Assembly: GCA_965214485.1 (NCBI GenBank)
Contig: CBDCBW010000014.1
Span: 48,180-112,179 of the forward strand
Origin: JANQRZ01 sp965214485
GTDB lineage: Bacteria > Bacteroidota > Rhodothermia > Rhodothermales > JANQRZ01
Direction of reading: 5' to 3'
DNA: 64,000 bases
Part shown: in pieces, positions 52,518 through 61,473 of the stretch
Layout of the letters: each line of letters begins with the position of its first letter
How positions within the stretch are numbered: position 1 is the first letter of the stretch
Position numbers and translations under genes: made by a program
Notes under the pieces: model-generated
Databases searched by the model: none
Seen by the model: the letters and a program-made list of their open reading frames with translations, nothing else
Told to the model about the DNA's origin: nothing

Positions 52518-54379
52518 GCCGAGTGTCGAGTGCCGAGCGCCGAGCGTCGAGTGGTTGGGGTAGCCTGGTCGGGCTGCTAGGGGTCGTGGTGGCGCTCGCG
52601 TCGGCGGCGGCGGCCCAGGTCACGGTCCACGCCTACGCGGACAAGACCACGATGGGCGACGGCGAGGTGCTGCTCTACACGGTCGAGGCCAGCGGCGACT
52701 TCGGCGACCTCGGGCGGATCACCGGGCCGGAGACGCGCGGCCTGACGGCGGTGCTGACGACGCCGGTCCAGAGCTGGGACGTCTCGATCCGCGCCGGGCA
52801 GACGCGGCAGCGGCTCCGGCTGCAGTGGCAGTTCCGGCCTCTCGGCACCGGCACCGTCTATCTCGGCGAGAGCACGCTCCGCCTCGACGGGCGGACCTAC
52901 ACCACGGCCCCGATCGCGGTGCAGGTCATCCCCCAGGCGCAGCGCCCCTCGGCCTCGCTCGTGGCCCCGAGCCCAGCGGCGGTGCCCCGCCCCGGCGAGC
53001 CGCCCGCCGACCTCTTCATTCGCGCCGAACCTTCGACCGACGCGGTGTGGCTCGGCGAGCAGGTGATCGTGGACTACGTACTCTACTTCGAGGCGGGGGT
53101 CCATCCGCGCAACAGCCGCATCGCGAGCGCGTGGGACGCCGACGGCTTCTGGCGCGAGGAGCTCGACCTCGACCACTTCCTGGGCTCCCGCACGGTCGAG
53201 ATCGAGGGCCGCCTGTTCGAGGCGGCCCCGATCAAGCGGCTCGCCCTCTTCCCGACGCGGACCGGCACCCTCGCCGTGGACTCGCTCGACGTCGAGGTCG
53301 ACGTGCTGCGCGCCGCAGCGCCTCGGGGCCGGGGCGGGCTCTTCTCGAACCCCTTCGGCTCGCGCTTCGAGCGCGAGACCCTCACGGCCCCGCGCGTGGT
53401 CGTCGAGGCGCGTCCGCTGCCGCCGGGCGCGCCGCCGTCGTTCAGGGGAGCGGTCGGGCAGTTCGGGCTGGCCGTGCAGGCGAGCCCCGCCGACCTCGAG
53501 GTCGGGGAGCCGGTCCGGGTGACGGCGACGCTCTCGGGCACCGGCAACATCGCCACGCTCGAAGCGCCGGACTGGCGCACCCCGCCGGCCTTCGAGCAGT
53601 ACCCGCCGCGCGAGACCGAGCGGCTGGACCGGTACGCGGACCGGCTGCGCGGCGAGAAGACGTTCACCTTCACCCTCGTCCCGCGCTCCGGCGGCCGGTT
53701 CGTGCTGCCACCGCTCGAGTGGAGCTACTTCGAGCCGAAGGCCGGCGCGTACCGCACGCTCCGCTCCGACTCGCTCCGGCTCCACGTCGTCGGCCCGGCG
53801 GCCCCGCTCGCCGAGGCGGAGCCGGCGGGGCCGGCGCAGGACGAGCTCGCCGGCCCGCTCGAGACGGCGGCGTGGCGGCGCGCCCGCGCGCCCGTGCCGG
53901 TGTGGGCGCGCCCGTGGGTGTGGATCGGCTTCGGGCTGCCGGTGCTCGCGCTGCTTGGCCTCGCGGCGGCGCGCCGCCTGCGGGACCGGGAGGACGACTC
54001 GGCGGCGGCGCGCAGCCTCCGCGCCTTCCCCGAGGCGGAGCGCGGCCTGGAGGCCGCCGCCGGGCACCTCGGTGCCGGGGACGCGCGGGCCTTCTACGCC
54101 GTGCTCGACCGCACCCTCCGCCGCTTCCTCACCGACCGCCTCGGCACTGCGGCGCACAGCCTGCCCCTCGCCGCGCTCGGTGCCCTCCTGGCCGAGCGCG
54201 GCGTGACGCCGGAGACCCGCGAGGCCGTCGTGGCCCTCCTGCGCGAGAGCGACGCCGTGCCGTTCGCCCCGCGCCCGCCCGCCCCGCGCGCCGACGCCGC
54301 AGGCCGCGCCGCCCGGCTCATCGCCGCCGTCGACGGCGAGGCCGTCCCCGTCGAGGCCGTCCCCGTCGAGGCCGGCTGA
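52514..54379 (+). CDS. batD: Aerotolerance protein BatD
   Basis: A 621-residue protein, GTG at 52514 overlapping the previous stop. Signal segment (LLGVVVALASAAAAQ), then three or four Ig-like domains (TVHAYADKTTMGDGEVLLYTVEASGDF; FIRAEPSTDAVWLGEQVIVDYVLYF; LAVQASPADLEVGEPVRVTATLSGTGNI), a transmembrane helix (WVWIGFGLPVLALLGLAAARRL), and a cytoplasmic helical domain. This is the standard BatD plan. The C-terminus PVEAVPVEAG is coded by a 15-nt tandem duplication ending at the stop. Confidence 0.9.
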   Translation: MSRVSSAERRASSGWGSLVGLLGVVVALASAAAAQVTVHAYADKTTMGDGEVLLYTVEASGDFGDLGRITGPETRGLTAVLTTPVQSWDVSIRAGQTRQRLRLQWQFRPLGTGTVYLGESTLRLDGRTYTTAPIAVQVIPQAQRPSASLVAPSPAAVPRPGEPPADLFIRAEPSTDAVWLGEQVIVDYVLYFEAGVHPRNSRIASAWDADGFWREELDLDHFLGSRTVEIEGRLFEAAPIKRLALFPTRTGTLAVDSLDVEVDVLRAAAPRGRGGLFSNPFGSRFERETLTAPRVVVEARPLPPGAPPSFRGAVGQFGLAVQASPADLEVGEPVRVTATLSGTGNIATLEAPDWRTPPAFEQYPPRETERLDRYADRLRGEKTFTFTLVPRSGGRFVLPPLEWSYFEPKAGAYRTLRSDSLRLHVVGPAAPLAEAEPAGPAQDELAGPLETAAWRRARAPVPVWARPWVWIGFGLPVLALLGLAAARRLRDREDDSAAARSLRAFPEAERGLEAAAGHLGAGDARAFYAVLDRTLRRFLTDRLGTAAHSLPLAALGALLAERGVTPETREAVVALLRESDAVPFAPRPPAPRADAAGRAARLIAAVDGEAVPVEAVPVEAG

Positions 54380-54383
54380 CCCG

Positions 54384-55111
54384 ATGCTGGTGCTCCTGCT
54401 GCTGCTCGCGCTACCCGACGAGGCCCCCCGCGCCGAGGCCGAGCGCCTGTTCGCCCTCGGCAACGCACTCACCGGCGAGGGCGACGTGCGCGGCGCGATC
54501 GCCGCCTACGAGGGGGCCGCCGCCACCGGCTGGACCAGCCCCGAGCTCGAGCTCAACCTCAGCCACGCCCACGCCGAGGCCGGAAGCCTGGGGCGGGCCG
54601 TGCTGCACGCCGAGCGCGCGCGCCGCCTCGCACCGCGCGCCGAGCCGGTGCAGCACGCCCTCCACCGCCTCCGCGAGCGCCTCGGCACCGAGCCCGCCGC
54701 GCGCTCCCCCGGCGAGTCGGCAGCCCGCTGGCTCTCGGCGCACATCGGCGCGAGCGGGATCACGGCGCTGCTGCTCGTGCTGTGGGTGGGGGTGCTCGGC
54801 CTCGTCGGGGTCCGCCTCTGGACGGGCGCGGCACCGCCCGCGCTGCGGCGGTCCCTCGTCGTGCTCGCCCCCCTAGCCGTCTTCGTCGCCGGGGGTGCTG
54901 CCCTCGCGCGCGCTACGAGGCCACGCCCCGAGCCGTCGCCCTGGCCGGAACGCCGGTGCGGAGCTCGCCCTCGGCCACGGCCCCTCGCCTGGGCGACGCG
55001 CGCGAAGGCACCGTGCTCCTCGTCACCGAGCGGCGCGGGCCGTGGCGCGCCGTCCGCCTCCCCGACGGCAGCGAGGGCTGGGTCGAGACGCCTGCGCTGG
55101 AAGAGATCTGA
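54384..55111 (+). pseudogene. batE: batE-like gene (TPR, two TM helices, SH3) broken by a -1 frameshift
   Basis: The first frame from 54384 encodes a signal segment, TPR units (AERLFALGNALTGEGDVRGAIAAYEGAA), and two transmembrane helices (ITALLLVLWVGVLGLVGVRLW, LVVLAPLAVFVAGGAALA). Around 54900-54912, in a CG-dinucleotide run, the frame fails: it continues to 55133 as Arg/Pro-rich nonsense, while the -1 frame gives YEATPRAVALAGTPVRSSPS...VLLVTERRGPWRAV and EGWVETPALEEI, a good SH3 domain, stopping at 55111. One missing base explains this. It may be a sequencing error in the GC run or a real mutation. Confidence 0.78.
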
Positions 55112-55201
55112 CGGTTTCGGATTGCGGAATTAGGGTTTCGGATTGATCTTATTCCGGTCGGACTCGCTAGCCGGCACTCCCAGACCTAGAATCCACAACC
55201 G

Positions 55202-55873
55202 ATGGAACCGCACGTTCTCCCTCCCACCGACGCCGAGCGACGGGGCTGGATCGAGGTCGTCTGCGGGTCGATGTTCAGCGGCAAGACCGAGGAGCTGATC
55301 CGCCGCCTCAAGCGCGCCCGCATCGCCCGGCAGCAGGTCGAAATCTTCAAGCCGGCTCTCGACAACCGCTACGCGCAGACGGCCGTGGTCTCGCACGACG
55401 AAAACGCCATCCCGTCGATCGTCGTCGACACCGCCGACCAGGTCCTCCTGCTCGCGGGCGAGGCCGCCGTGGTCGGCATCGACGAGGCGCAGTTCTTCGG
55501 GGACGAGATCGTCGGCGTCTGCGAGACGCTGGCGCGGCAGGGGCGGCGGGTGATCGTCGCGGGCCTCGACCAGGACTTCCGGGGCCGCCCGTTCGAGCCG
55601 CTCCCGCAGCTCATGGCCGTCGCCGAGTTCGTGACCAAGCTGCACGCGATCTGCGTCGTATGCGGGGCCCCGGCGAACCACTCGCAGCGCCTCGTCGCCA
55701 GCGACGACCGCGTGCTGGTCGGCGAGAAGGAGGCCTACGAGCCGCGCTGCCGCCTCCACTTCGAGCCGCCCGCCGCGCGCCCGGTCCCGACGAGGCAGAC
55801 GCAGCCGGCGCGGCAGACGCAGCCGGCGCAGCCGGAGGGTCGAGACCAGCAAGCGGAAGTCCGTGACGCCTGA
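55202..55873 (+). CDS. tdk: Thymidine kinase (type II)
   Basis: A 223-residue type II thymidine kinase of the salvage pathway. P-loop VVCGSMFSGKTEELIRRL, Walker B-like VVGIDEAQFFGDE, lid/zinc region with CVVCGAPANHSQRLV and a later lone Cys (YEPRCRLHF), so the structural zinc site has at least three visible cysteines. The C-terminal tail contains TRQTQPARQTQPAQPEG, coded by an 18-nt tandem duplication. Confidence 0.94.
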   Translation: MEPHVLPPTDAERRGWIEVVCGSMFSGKTEELIRRLKRARIARQQVEIFKPALDNRYAQTAVVSHDENAIPSIVVDTADQVLLLAGEAAVVGIDEAQFFGDEIVGVCETLARQGRRVIVAGLDQDFRGRPFEPLPQLMAVAEFVTKLHAICVVCGAPANHSQRLVASDDRVLVGEKEAYEPRCRLHFEPPAARPVPTRQTQPARQTQPAQPEGRDQQAEVRDA

Positions 55874-55952
55874 GCCGGACGTGGTTATCACGCGCCAGGA
55901 AGTGGCACCGAAGTGGCAACCCTGACCGGGCGCGCGGCGTCCCACCGGCGAG

Positions 55953-56441
55953 ATGTCTATGATGGAATCGGTCCTTTCGCTGTTCATCGGCCTCGCGCTC
56001 GTGGCGTTCGTGGCCGGCGTCGGGGCGCGGCTCGTGGTGGCGGTCCTCCAGCGGCGGCGTCTCCGCGCCGAGGCGGCCGGGCAGGCCCAGCGCGGGTGGG
56101 GCGGGCGGGACCACGAGCGGGTCCGCACCAAGTACTTCGAGAAGGAGCACCGCGCCCGCGCCGTCCGTGCCCGCCACCGGCACGCGCGCCCTGCCGCCGA
56201 GCCGGAGCCCGAGCCGGCGGGGCCCGGCCCGGTCAACCTCGACCGGCTCCACCGCGCCACGCTCGGCCTCACCGGCGAGGTCACGCCGGAGGTCCTGCGG
56301 AGGGCCTACAAAGCTCGCGTCCGCGAGTACCACCCGGACCAAGTGGCCCGGCTCGGCATCAAGCTCCGCCGCCTCGCCGAGGACGAGACGAAGCGCATCA
56401 ACGAGGCCTACGCCTACTTCCGCAAGCGCCTCGACCTTTAG
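55953..56441 (+). CDS. Membrane-anchored J-domain protein
   Basis: A 162-residue protein: transmembrane helix (VLSLFIGLALVAFVAGVGARLVV, about 6-28), an Arg-rich linker, and a C-terminal partial J domain with RRAYKARVREYHPDQVARLG and ETKRINEAYAYFRKRL. The HPD triad needed to stimulate DnaK ATPase is present. It is a type III J protein, possibly recruiting DnaK to the membrane. An IS-type insertion begins 6 bp after the stop codon. Confidence 0.86.
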   Translation: MSMMESVLSLFIGLALVAFVAGVGARLVVAVLQRRRLRAEAAGQAQRGWGGRDHERVRTKYFEKEHRARAVRARHRHARPAAEPEPEPAGPGPVNLDRLHRATLGLTGEVTPEVLRRAYKARVREYHPDQVARLGIKLRRLAEDETKRINEAYAYFRKRLDL

Positions 56442-56447
56442 GGCGGT

Positions 56448-56741
56448 GGCTCATGTTCAGAGAACGCCTCGGGACGGGCGCAGCCAGGTGCGCACGCCCG
56501 TCCCGAGACCCTCAGTCGTGTTGACATGCACCTCTCGGATGCCATCGCCATCGCGCGCCCCCTCTCCGGCGCTGTGCGTGCCCACTCTCCGGCGCTGTGG
56601 CGCACCGTCTTGCGCACACGCTCGACCCGCAGCCGCGTCAAGTTCACCCGGTTGTAGCCCTGCCACTGGTCGGTGTAGACGCAGCTCGGTGTAGACGCAG
56701 CTCTCAGCCTCGGTGAACCCATGCCCATCTGAACATGAGCC
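56448..56741 (-). mobile_element. 294-bp IS remnant (IS1595/ISXO2-like) with 14-bp perfect terminal inverted repeats
   Basis: GGCTCATGTTCAGA at 56448-56461 is the exact inverse of 56728-56741. Inside, the minus strand encodes pieces of a DDE transposase in two frames: CVYTDQWQGYNRV (first catalytic Asp) and VRHSAGEW in one frame, and REVHVNTTEGLGTGVRTWLR (catalytic Glu, conserved NTxEG) in another. The transposase N-terminus is missing. A 16-nt internal duplication (CGGTGTAGACGCAGCT twice) adds to the damage. Not autonomous. Confidence 0.82.
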
Positions 56742-56906
56742 TAGTGCTACGACACCTCGATTCTGACAGGCTCTCGGCAGCCCGTGCGCCGCGCGTCAGC
56801 GTTGACCTCGTCGCCCGATGCGGTGCATCTAGCTCCTCGGTCGCCTTGACTCGCAGCACCCGAACACGCCGATCTACCCGTCATTCTGCTCGTGTCGAAG
56901 CACTAG
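56741..56906. mobile_element. 166-bp MITE-like element with 15-bp imperfect terminal inverted repeats
   Basis: CTAGTGCTACGACAC at 56741-56755 pairs with GTGTCGAAGCACTAG at 56892-56906 with one mismatch. No open frame of note inside. It abuts the IS remnant. The 9-mer TAGGGCGGT occurs at 56439-56447 (including the J-domain stop) and again at 56904-56912, consistent with a target-site duplication around the whole 456-bp composite. The rest of the spacer to 57081 shows no gene. Confidence 0.6.
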
Positions 56907-57081
56907 GGCGGTATGGCTTTTGATGAGCGGTTGCGTGCACGAATTGCCACCCGTTAAAACCTTGTTTTTCGGAGATCGTGAAGCAGGGGCTACGCCGTGG
57001 CGGGCAGGTTCTCCACGCGCACCCGGGCGCGACACCGACCGGCTCGCCGAACGCGCCACGCTCTCCTAACCGCACGCTTCG

Positions 57082-57861
57082 ATGGATTCTTACGAACCGC
57101 TCTACGCCACCGAGCCCCCCGCCGCTCCCGAACCTGCCGCCGCTCCCGAGGCCGCCGACTCTCCCGAGGCCGCCGACGCGTTCCGGCTTTCGGACCTCCC
57201 GGAGCTCCCCGACACCGTCGCCCTCAACGCATCGCTCGACGGCGTCTCGTTCACGACGAACCCGCCGCCGGTGCCGGCTCGGAAGCAGGTCGTCCGCACC
57301 GTGCCTCCGCCCTTCGTCGCGCGCGTGCTCGCCAAGCTCATCGACGGGGCCGCCGCCGGAGTGCTCTACACCCTCTGCACCGTCCTCGTCGCCGACTGGC
57401 TCTGGGGCTTTCTGCTCGGGGGCGTCGCGGCGTCGCTCTATTTCCTCGTCTGCGACGGCCTCGACGTGGACTTCATGCCGCGCCGCTCGCTCGGCAAAAA
57501 AGTCATGGGCCTCACCGTCACCCGCCTCGACGGGCAGCCGATGACGGCGTGGACCTCGGCGCAGCGCAACTGGATGTTCGGCGTGCTCTACTTCGTGCAG
57601 GCGTTCACCTTCGACGCGCCCGCCGTCAGCGTGGTGCTCCTGCTCGGGGCCCTCGGCCTGATCGGGTACGAGGTCTACTGGGTGTTCGTCAACCCCGAGG
57701 GCGTCCGCTGGGGGGACGATCTCGCGGGCACCGAGGTGAGGCAACGGGTGACGGAAGCGGTCGAAGTCGGGGTTGCGAGGGACGAGGCGCGGGAGTATGT
57801 TGCGGCGTCCCCGCCTTCCGCCGCACCGCCCGCTCATGGCCGACGCCTCCCGCCCCGGTAG
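57082..57861 (+). CDS. RDD-family membrane protein
   Basis: A 259-residue protein: Pro/Ala/Glu-rich N-terminus, then an RDD domain with FVARVLAKLIDGAAAGVLYTL (Arg and Asp of the RDD motif in helix 1), DVDFMPRRSLGKKVMGLTVTRLDGQPM and two more helices. Function unknown; some RDD proteins are sodium/proton exchangers. The C-terminal tail overlaps the dnaX start by 26 bp, so translation of the two is linked. Confidence 0.82.
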   Translation: MDSYEPLYATEPPAAPEPAAAPEAADSPEAADAFRLSDLPELPDTVALNASLDGVSFTTNPPPVPARKQVVRTVPPPFVARVLAKLIDGAAAGVLYTLCTVLVADWLWGFLLGGVAASLYFLVCDGLDVDFMPRRSLGKKVMGLTVTRLDGQPMTAWTSAQRNWMFGVLYFVQAFTFDAPAVSVVLLLGALGLIGYEVYWVFVNPEGVRWGDDLAGTEVRQRVTEAVEVGVARDEAREYVAASPPSAAPPAHGRRLPPR

Positions 57862-60019
57862 CTCCCGCCCCGGCAGCTCCCGCTACCTCGTCACCGCCCG
57901 CAAGTACCGCCCGCAGACGTTCGCCGACCTGGTCTCGCAGGCGCACGTCTCGGAGACGCTCCAGAACGCGATCCTCCACGACCGCCTCGCCCACGCCTAC
58001 CTCTTCAGCGGGCCGCGCGGCGTCGGCAAGACCACCGCGGCGCGGCTCCTGGCGAAGGCCATCAACTGCGAGACGGCGCTCGCCGAGCGCGCCGGGGCCG
58101 AGCCGTGCCGGAGGTGCGAGCGCTGCCAGAGCTTCGAGGCCGGCCGCAGCCTCGACGTGACCGAGATCGACGCGGCCTCGAACAACGGCGTCGACGACGT
58201 GCGCGACCTGCAGGAGCGGCTCCGGATCCCGCCGCAGGGGGCCAAGCGCAAAGTCTACATCGTGGACGAGGTCCACATGCTCTCGAAGCCGGCCTTCAAC
58301 GCGCTCCTCAAAACGCTCGAAGAGCCGCCGCCGCACGTCCTGTTCATCTTCGCCACGACCGAGCCGCACAAGGTCCTCCCGACGATCCTCTCGCGCTGCC
58401 AGCGCTTCGACTTCCGCCGCATCACGGTGCCGCAGACGGTCGAGCGCCTGCGCGACATCTGCGCCGCCGAGGCCATCGACGCCGACGACGCCTCGCTGCA
58501 CCTCATCGCGCGGAAGGGCGACGGCGCGCTCCGCGACGCGCTCTCGATCTTCGACCAGGCCCTCTCGCTCTGCGGCACCACGCTCCGCTACCCCGAGCTC
58601 GCCGAGGCCCTCGGCGTCGTCGAGACCGACCTGTTCTTCGACGTGACCGAGCGCGCACAGGCGGGCGACCGGGCCGGGCTGCTCCGCCTCGTCGAGACGC
58701 TCGTCGGGCGGGGGTACGACCTGCAGGAGTTCCTCGCCGGGCTTGCCGAGCACCTGCGCGGGCTCTACGTCGCCGTCTCCACCGGCACCGCCGACCTGAT
58801 CGAGGCCGACGCCGCGACGCGGGACCGCTACCTCGGTGCTGCCTCGGCCCTCGCCGAGCCGGACCTCCTCCGGGCACTGCTCGTCGTGGACGAGGCCGAG
58901 CGCGAGATCAAGACCAGCCCGCAGCCGCGTCTCAAGCTCGAGCTCGCCCTCCTCAAGCTCGCCAGCCTCGAGCGCACCGCCGACCTGCGCACGCTGATCC
59001 AGAAGCTGGAACGCCTCGAAGCCCTCGTCGAGCGCGGCGGGGTCGTGACGGCGACGGCTCCAAGCCCCTCGCCCGAGCCGGCCCCCCGTCCCGCCCCGAG
59101 GCGGAGCGCCGAGCCCGAGCCGCCGCCCTACGCGGCGCAGGCCCCGCCGGAGCCACCGCCCTCGCCCGAGCCCGCGCCGCAGCACGGGGAGCCGCAGCAC
59201 GGGGGGCCGCAGCACGGGGGGCCGGAGCCTGCAATCGCAGCGCCCGCCGAAGCTGAAAAAGCGGTGCCCGCCGAGGCTGAAGCGCCCGTCCTCCCCACCG
59301 CTGACCGGGACCCGGCGGCGAGGCAAAGCCAGTCTCCTAACCAAGCGAGCCCAGGGGGTCCTCGCGGGGACGACTCGGGGGAGGAAGCACGCCTGCCCGG
59401 GCCGCCCGAGACCGAGGCCACGGACGAACCCCACGCGCTGCCGCCGGCTCCGACCAGTGCGCCAGAGCCCACCGTTCCTTCGCCGGCGATGCCGGGCCTC
59501 GGCCTGTTCGGGCCGCCCGCGTTGCAGCGGACCAAGCCCTCCGGCGAGGGGCCCGCTAGCTCGGCCGGCGACGGGGCGGCGGGGCAAGCCCAGGCCGTCG
59601 GCGTGGCCGTCGGCGGGACCGTCGGCGGGGCCGTCAGCGTGGACGAGCACTTCGGGGTCTCGCTCCGGCGCGTGCGCGAGGTGTGGCCGCGGCTGATCGC
59701 CACCGTCAAGCAGAAGCGGCCGAGCGTCGCCGGCGTGCTCGCCCACGTCGAGCCGGTCGGCGTCGAGCACGGGGTGGTGCAGGTGGCGGTGCCGAGCGCG
59801 TTCGTGCAGCGCCTGCTCAAGAGCGAGGACGAGGCCTTCGCCGGTGCCCTCGCGCTTGCGATGGGCGAGGCCCCGCCCCCGCTCGCCTTCGTCGTCCGGG
59901 CCGCCGACGAAACCGCTGCCCCGGTGGACCCGTTCGAGCGCATCAAGCAACTCCGGCACGAGAACCCCGTGATCCGCGCCATCTTCGAGCAGTTCGGCGG
60001 CGAGATCGTGTGGACCTGA
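57836..60019 (+). CDS. dnaX: DNA polymerase III subunit tau/gamma
   Basis: A 727-residue clamp-loader ATPase, ATG at 57836. Walker A FSGPRGVGKTTAARL, zinc module with CRRCERC and a preceding Cys, DEVHMLSKPAFNALLKTLEEPP, sensor FIFATTEPHKVLPTIL. Domain III ends near residue 385; then comes a long Pro/Glu/Ala linker (about 400-600) with a 15-nt repeated QHGGP segment, and a C-terminal tau-like domain. Within the linker GAAAAAG (59255-59261) would permit a -1 slip leading to a stop six codons on, giving a gamma-like short form. It heads dnaX-ybaB-recR. Confidence 0.94.
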   Translation: MADASRPGSSRPGSSRYLVTARKYRPQTFADLVSQAHVSETLQNAILHDRLAHAYLFSGPRGVGKTTAARLLAKAINCETALAERAGAEPCRRCERCQSFEAGRSLDVTEIDAASNNGVDDVRDLQERLRIPPQGAKRKVYIVDEVHMLSKPAFNALLKTLEEPPPHVLFIFATTEPHKVLPTILSRCQRFDFRRITVPQTVERLRDICAAEAIDADDASLHLIARKGDGALRDALSIFDQALSLCGTTLRYPELAEALGVVETDLFFDVTERAQAGDRAGLLRLVETLVGRGYDLQEFLAGLAEHLRGLYVAVSTGTADLIEADAATRDRYLGAASALAEPDLLRALLVVDEAEREIKTSPQPRLKLELALLKLASLERTADLRTLIQKLERLEALVERGGVVTATAPSPSPEPAPRPAPRRSAEPEPPPYAAQAPPEPPPSPEPAPQHGEPQHGGPQHGGPEPAIAAPAEAEKAVPAEAEAPVLPTADRDPAARQSQSPNQASPGGPRGDDSGEEARLPGPPETEATDEPHALPPAPTSAPEPTVPSPAMPGLGLFGPPALQRTKPSGEGPASSAGDGAAGQAQAVGVAVGGTVGGAVSVDEHFGVSLRRVREVWPRLIATVKQKRPSVAGVLAHVEPVGVEHGVVQVAVPSAFVQRLLKSEDEAFAGALALAMGEAPPPLAFVVRAADETAAPVDPFERIKQLRHENPVIRAIFEQFGGEIVWT

Positions 60020-60109
60020 GGAGCGAGACGGCAGCGCCGATCTCCTCCACTCTGACCCTTCTCTTTCACGCTGACTCTCTTTCACTCCGACCCTCAACCC
60101 TTATCCACC

Positions 60110-60442
60110 ATGGACCAGCCCAACATGGCCGACCTCTTCGGCAAGATGGCCGAGATGCAGCAGAAGATGGCCGAGACCCAGGAAGCCCTCGCGAGCCAGA
60201 CCGCGACCGCCGAGGCCGGCGGCGGTATGATCAAGGTCACCGCCGACGGGCGGGGCCGCGTCACGGCGATCAAGATGGAAAAGGAGGTCGTCGACCCCGA
60301 GGACCTCGAGCTCCTCGAAGACCTCTTGGTGGCGGGCGTCAACAAGGCGCTCAGCGAAGCCGAGTCGCTGCGCGAGGCCGAGATGAAGAAGGCCGCCGGC
60401 TCGTTCCTCCCGCCCGGCCTCGACCTCGGCGGCCTGATGTGA
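60110..60442 (+). CDS. ybaB: YbaB/EbfC nucleoid-associated protein
   Basis: A 110-residue dimeric DNA-binding protein. Conserved core: LFGKMAEMQQKMAETQEAL, GGGMIKVTADGRGRVTAIKM, VDPEDLELLEDLLVAGVNKAL. The Met/Gly-rich C-terminus (LPPGLDLGGLM) is typical. Its place between dnaX and recR is conserved across bacteria, supporting a role in recombination or chromosome structure. Confidence 0.95.
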   Translation: MDQPNMADLFGKMAEMQQKMAETQEALASQTATAEAGGGMIKVTADGRGRVTAIKMEKEVVDPEDLELLEDLLVAGVNKALSEAESLREAEMKKAAGSFLPPGLDLGGLM

Positions 60443-60497
60443 GCGGACGAGTCCGGAGCGACGCACGATGAGTGACAACAAGCCGTCACCGCCCGTT

Positions 60498-60505
60498 TAT
60501 ATCCT
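60498..60505 (+). promoter_or_regulatory. Promoter -7-like box TATATCCT before recR
   Basis: TATATCCT lies 54 nt before the recR ATG in the 117-bp ybaB-recR gap, suggesting recR can be transcribed on its own. A TCGAAGCTC duplication follows at 60509-60538. Confidence 0.35.
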
Positions 60506-60559
60506 CTCGCTCGAAGCTCCCCCGTTCGAAGCTCGTCGCGCGCAACTCGCGTTCGCCTC

Positions 60560-61240
60560 ATGCACATCACCTCCGAATCGGTCGAAGCCCTCGTCGAGCA
60601 GTTCTCGAAGCTGCCGACGGTCGGGCGCAAGACGGCGCAGCGGCTCGCGGCCTACGTGCTGAAGATGCCGCGCGAGGAGGTCGTCGAGCTCGCCCGTGCG
60701 CTCGTCAACGTGAAGGACCGCGTCAAGCAGTGCTCGGTCTGCTTCAACGTCACCGACACGGACCCCTGCCCGATCTGCCTCTCACCGAAGCGGACGCGCT
60801 CGGTCGTCTGCGTGGTCGAGGAGCCGAACGACGTGCTCGCCCTCGAGCGGACGAACGAGTTCCGGGGCCTGTACCACGTCCTCGGCGGCGTGATCTCCCC
60901 GCTCGACGGGATCGGCCCGGAGGACCTCAAGGTCCGCGAGCTCGTCGCCCGCGTCGCCGCCCCGAAGGAGGTCGCCGCCCCGAAGGAGACGGCGGCAGAG
61001 GGGGCGGACGGCGTTGCCGAAGACGCCCCGGCCTACGACCCCGAGCCGGTCCAGGAGGTCATCCTCGCGATGAACCCGAACGTCGAGGGCGACACGACGG
61101 CCTACTACATCTCGCAGCTCCTCCAGCCGCTCGGCGTCCGCGTCACCCGCATCGCGCGCGGCCTCCCCATCGGCGGCGACCTCGAATACGCGGACGAGGC
61201 TACGCTCACGCGAGCCCTCGAAGGACGCTCCAACGTATAG
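60560..61240 (+). CDS. recR: Recombination protein RecR
   Basis: A 226-residue RecFOR-pathway protein. Helix-hairpin-helix LVEQFSKLPTVGRKTAQRLA, zinc finger CSVCFNVTDTDPCPIC, Toprim domain with VCVVEEPNDVLALE and EVILAMNPNVEGDTTAYYI. Between the Toprim halves is an unusual 30-residue acidic/Ala insert (VAAPKEVAAPKETAAEGADG...), partly coded by an in-frame 18-nt duplication. The last five codons with stop are copied immediately downstream. Confidence 0.95.
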   Translation: MHITSESVEALVEQFSKLPTVGRKTAQRLAAYVLKMPREEVVELARALVNVKDRVKQCSVCFNVTDTDPCPICLSPKRTRSVVCVVEEPNDVLALERTNEFRGLYHVLGGVISPLDGIGPEDLKVRELVARVAAPKEVAAPKETAAEGADGVAEDAPAYDPEPVQEVILAMNPNVEGDTTAYYISQLLQPLGVRVTRIARGLPIGGDLEYADEATLTRALEGRSNV

Positions 61241-61255
61241 CGCTCCAGCGTGTAA
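61226..61255 (+). repeat. 15-nt duplication of the recR stop region
   Basis: CGCTCCAACGTATAG (61226-61240) is followed by CGCTCCAGCGTGTAA (61241-61255), 12 of 15 identical. The unit is in frame, so the copy gives a second in-frame stop. Confidence 0.8.
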
Positions 61256-61473
61256 CGGACGCCGGCTCAGGAGCGGAGGCGGCACGCGCCCGGCGTCCCG
61301 TGGCCAGGCAACGCCCCCGTAGGGGCCTCCCCTGCTTTGTCGAGGGCGCGCGGAGGCTTTGGGACTCGCCGCCAAGCGAGAACGGATGGAACCGCCGGCA
61401 AGGCGGCTGACGTGCAGATCGGAAATCCGAAGTCGGGGCTGGACTCCCAGACGACGAGGCCCACGCAGCCGCG

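Noticed and set aside
56468..56507. Terminator formed by CTCGGGACGGGCG inverted repeat
   Set aside because: It lies within the transposase remnant coding sequence (GLGTGVRTWLRPSRG) with no T-tract and a 14-nt loop, so it is more likely a coding coincidence.
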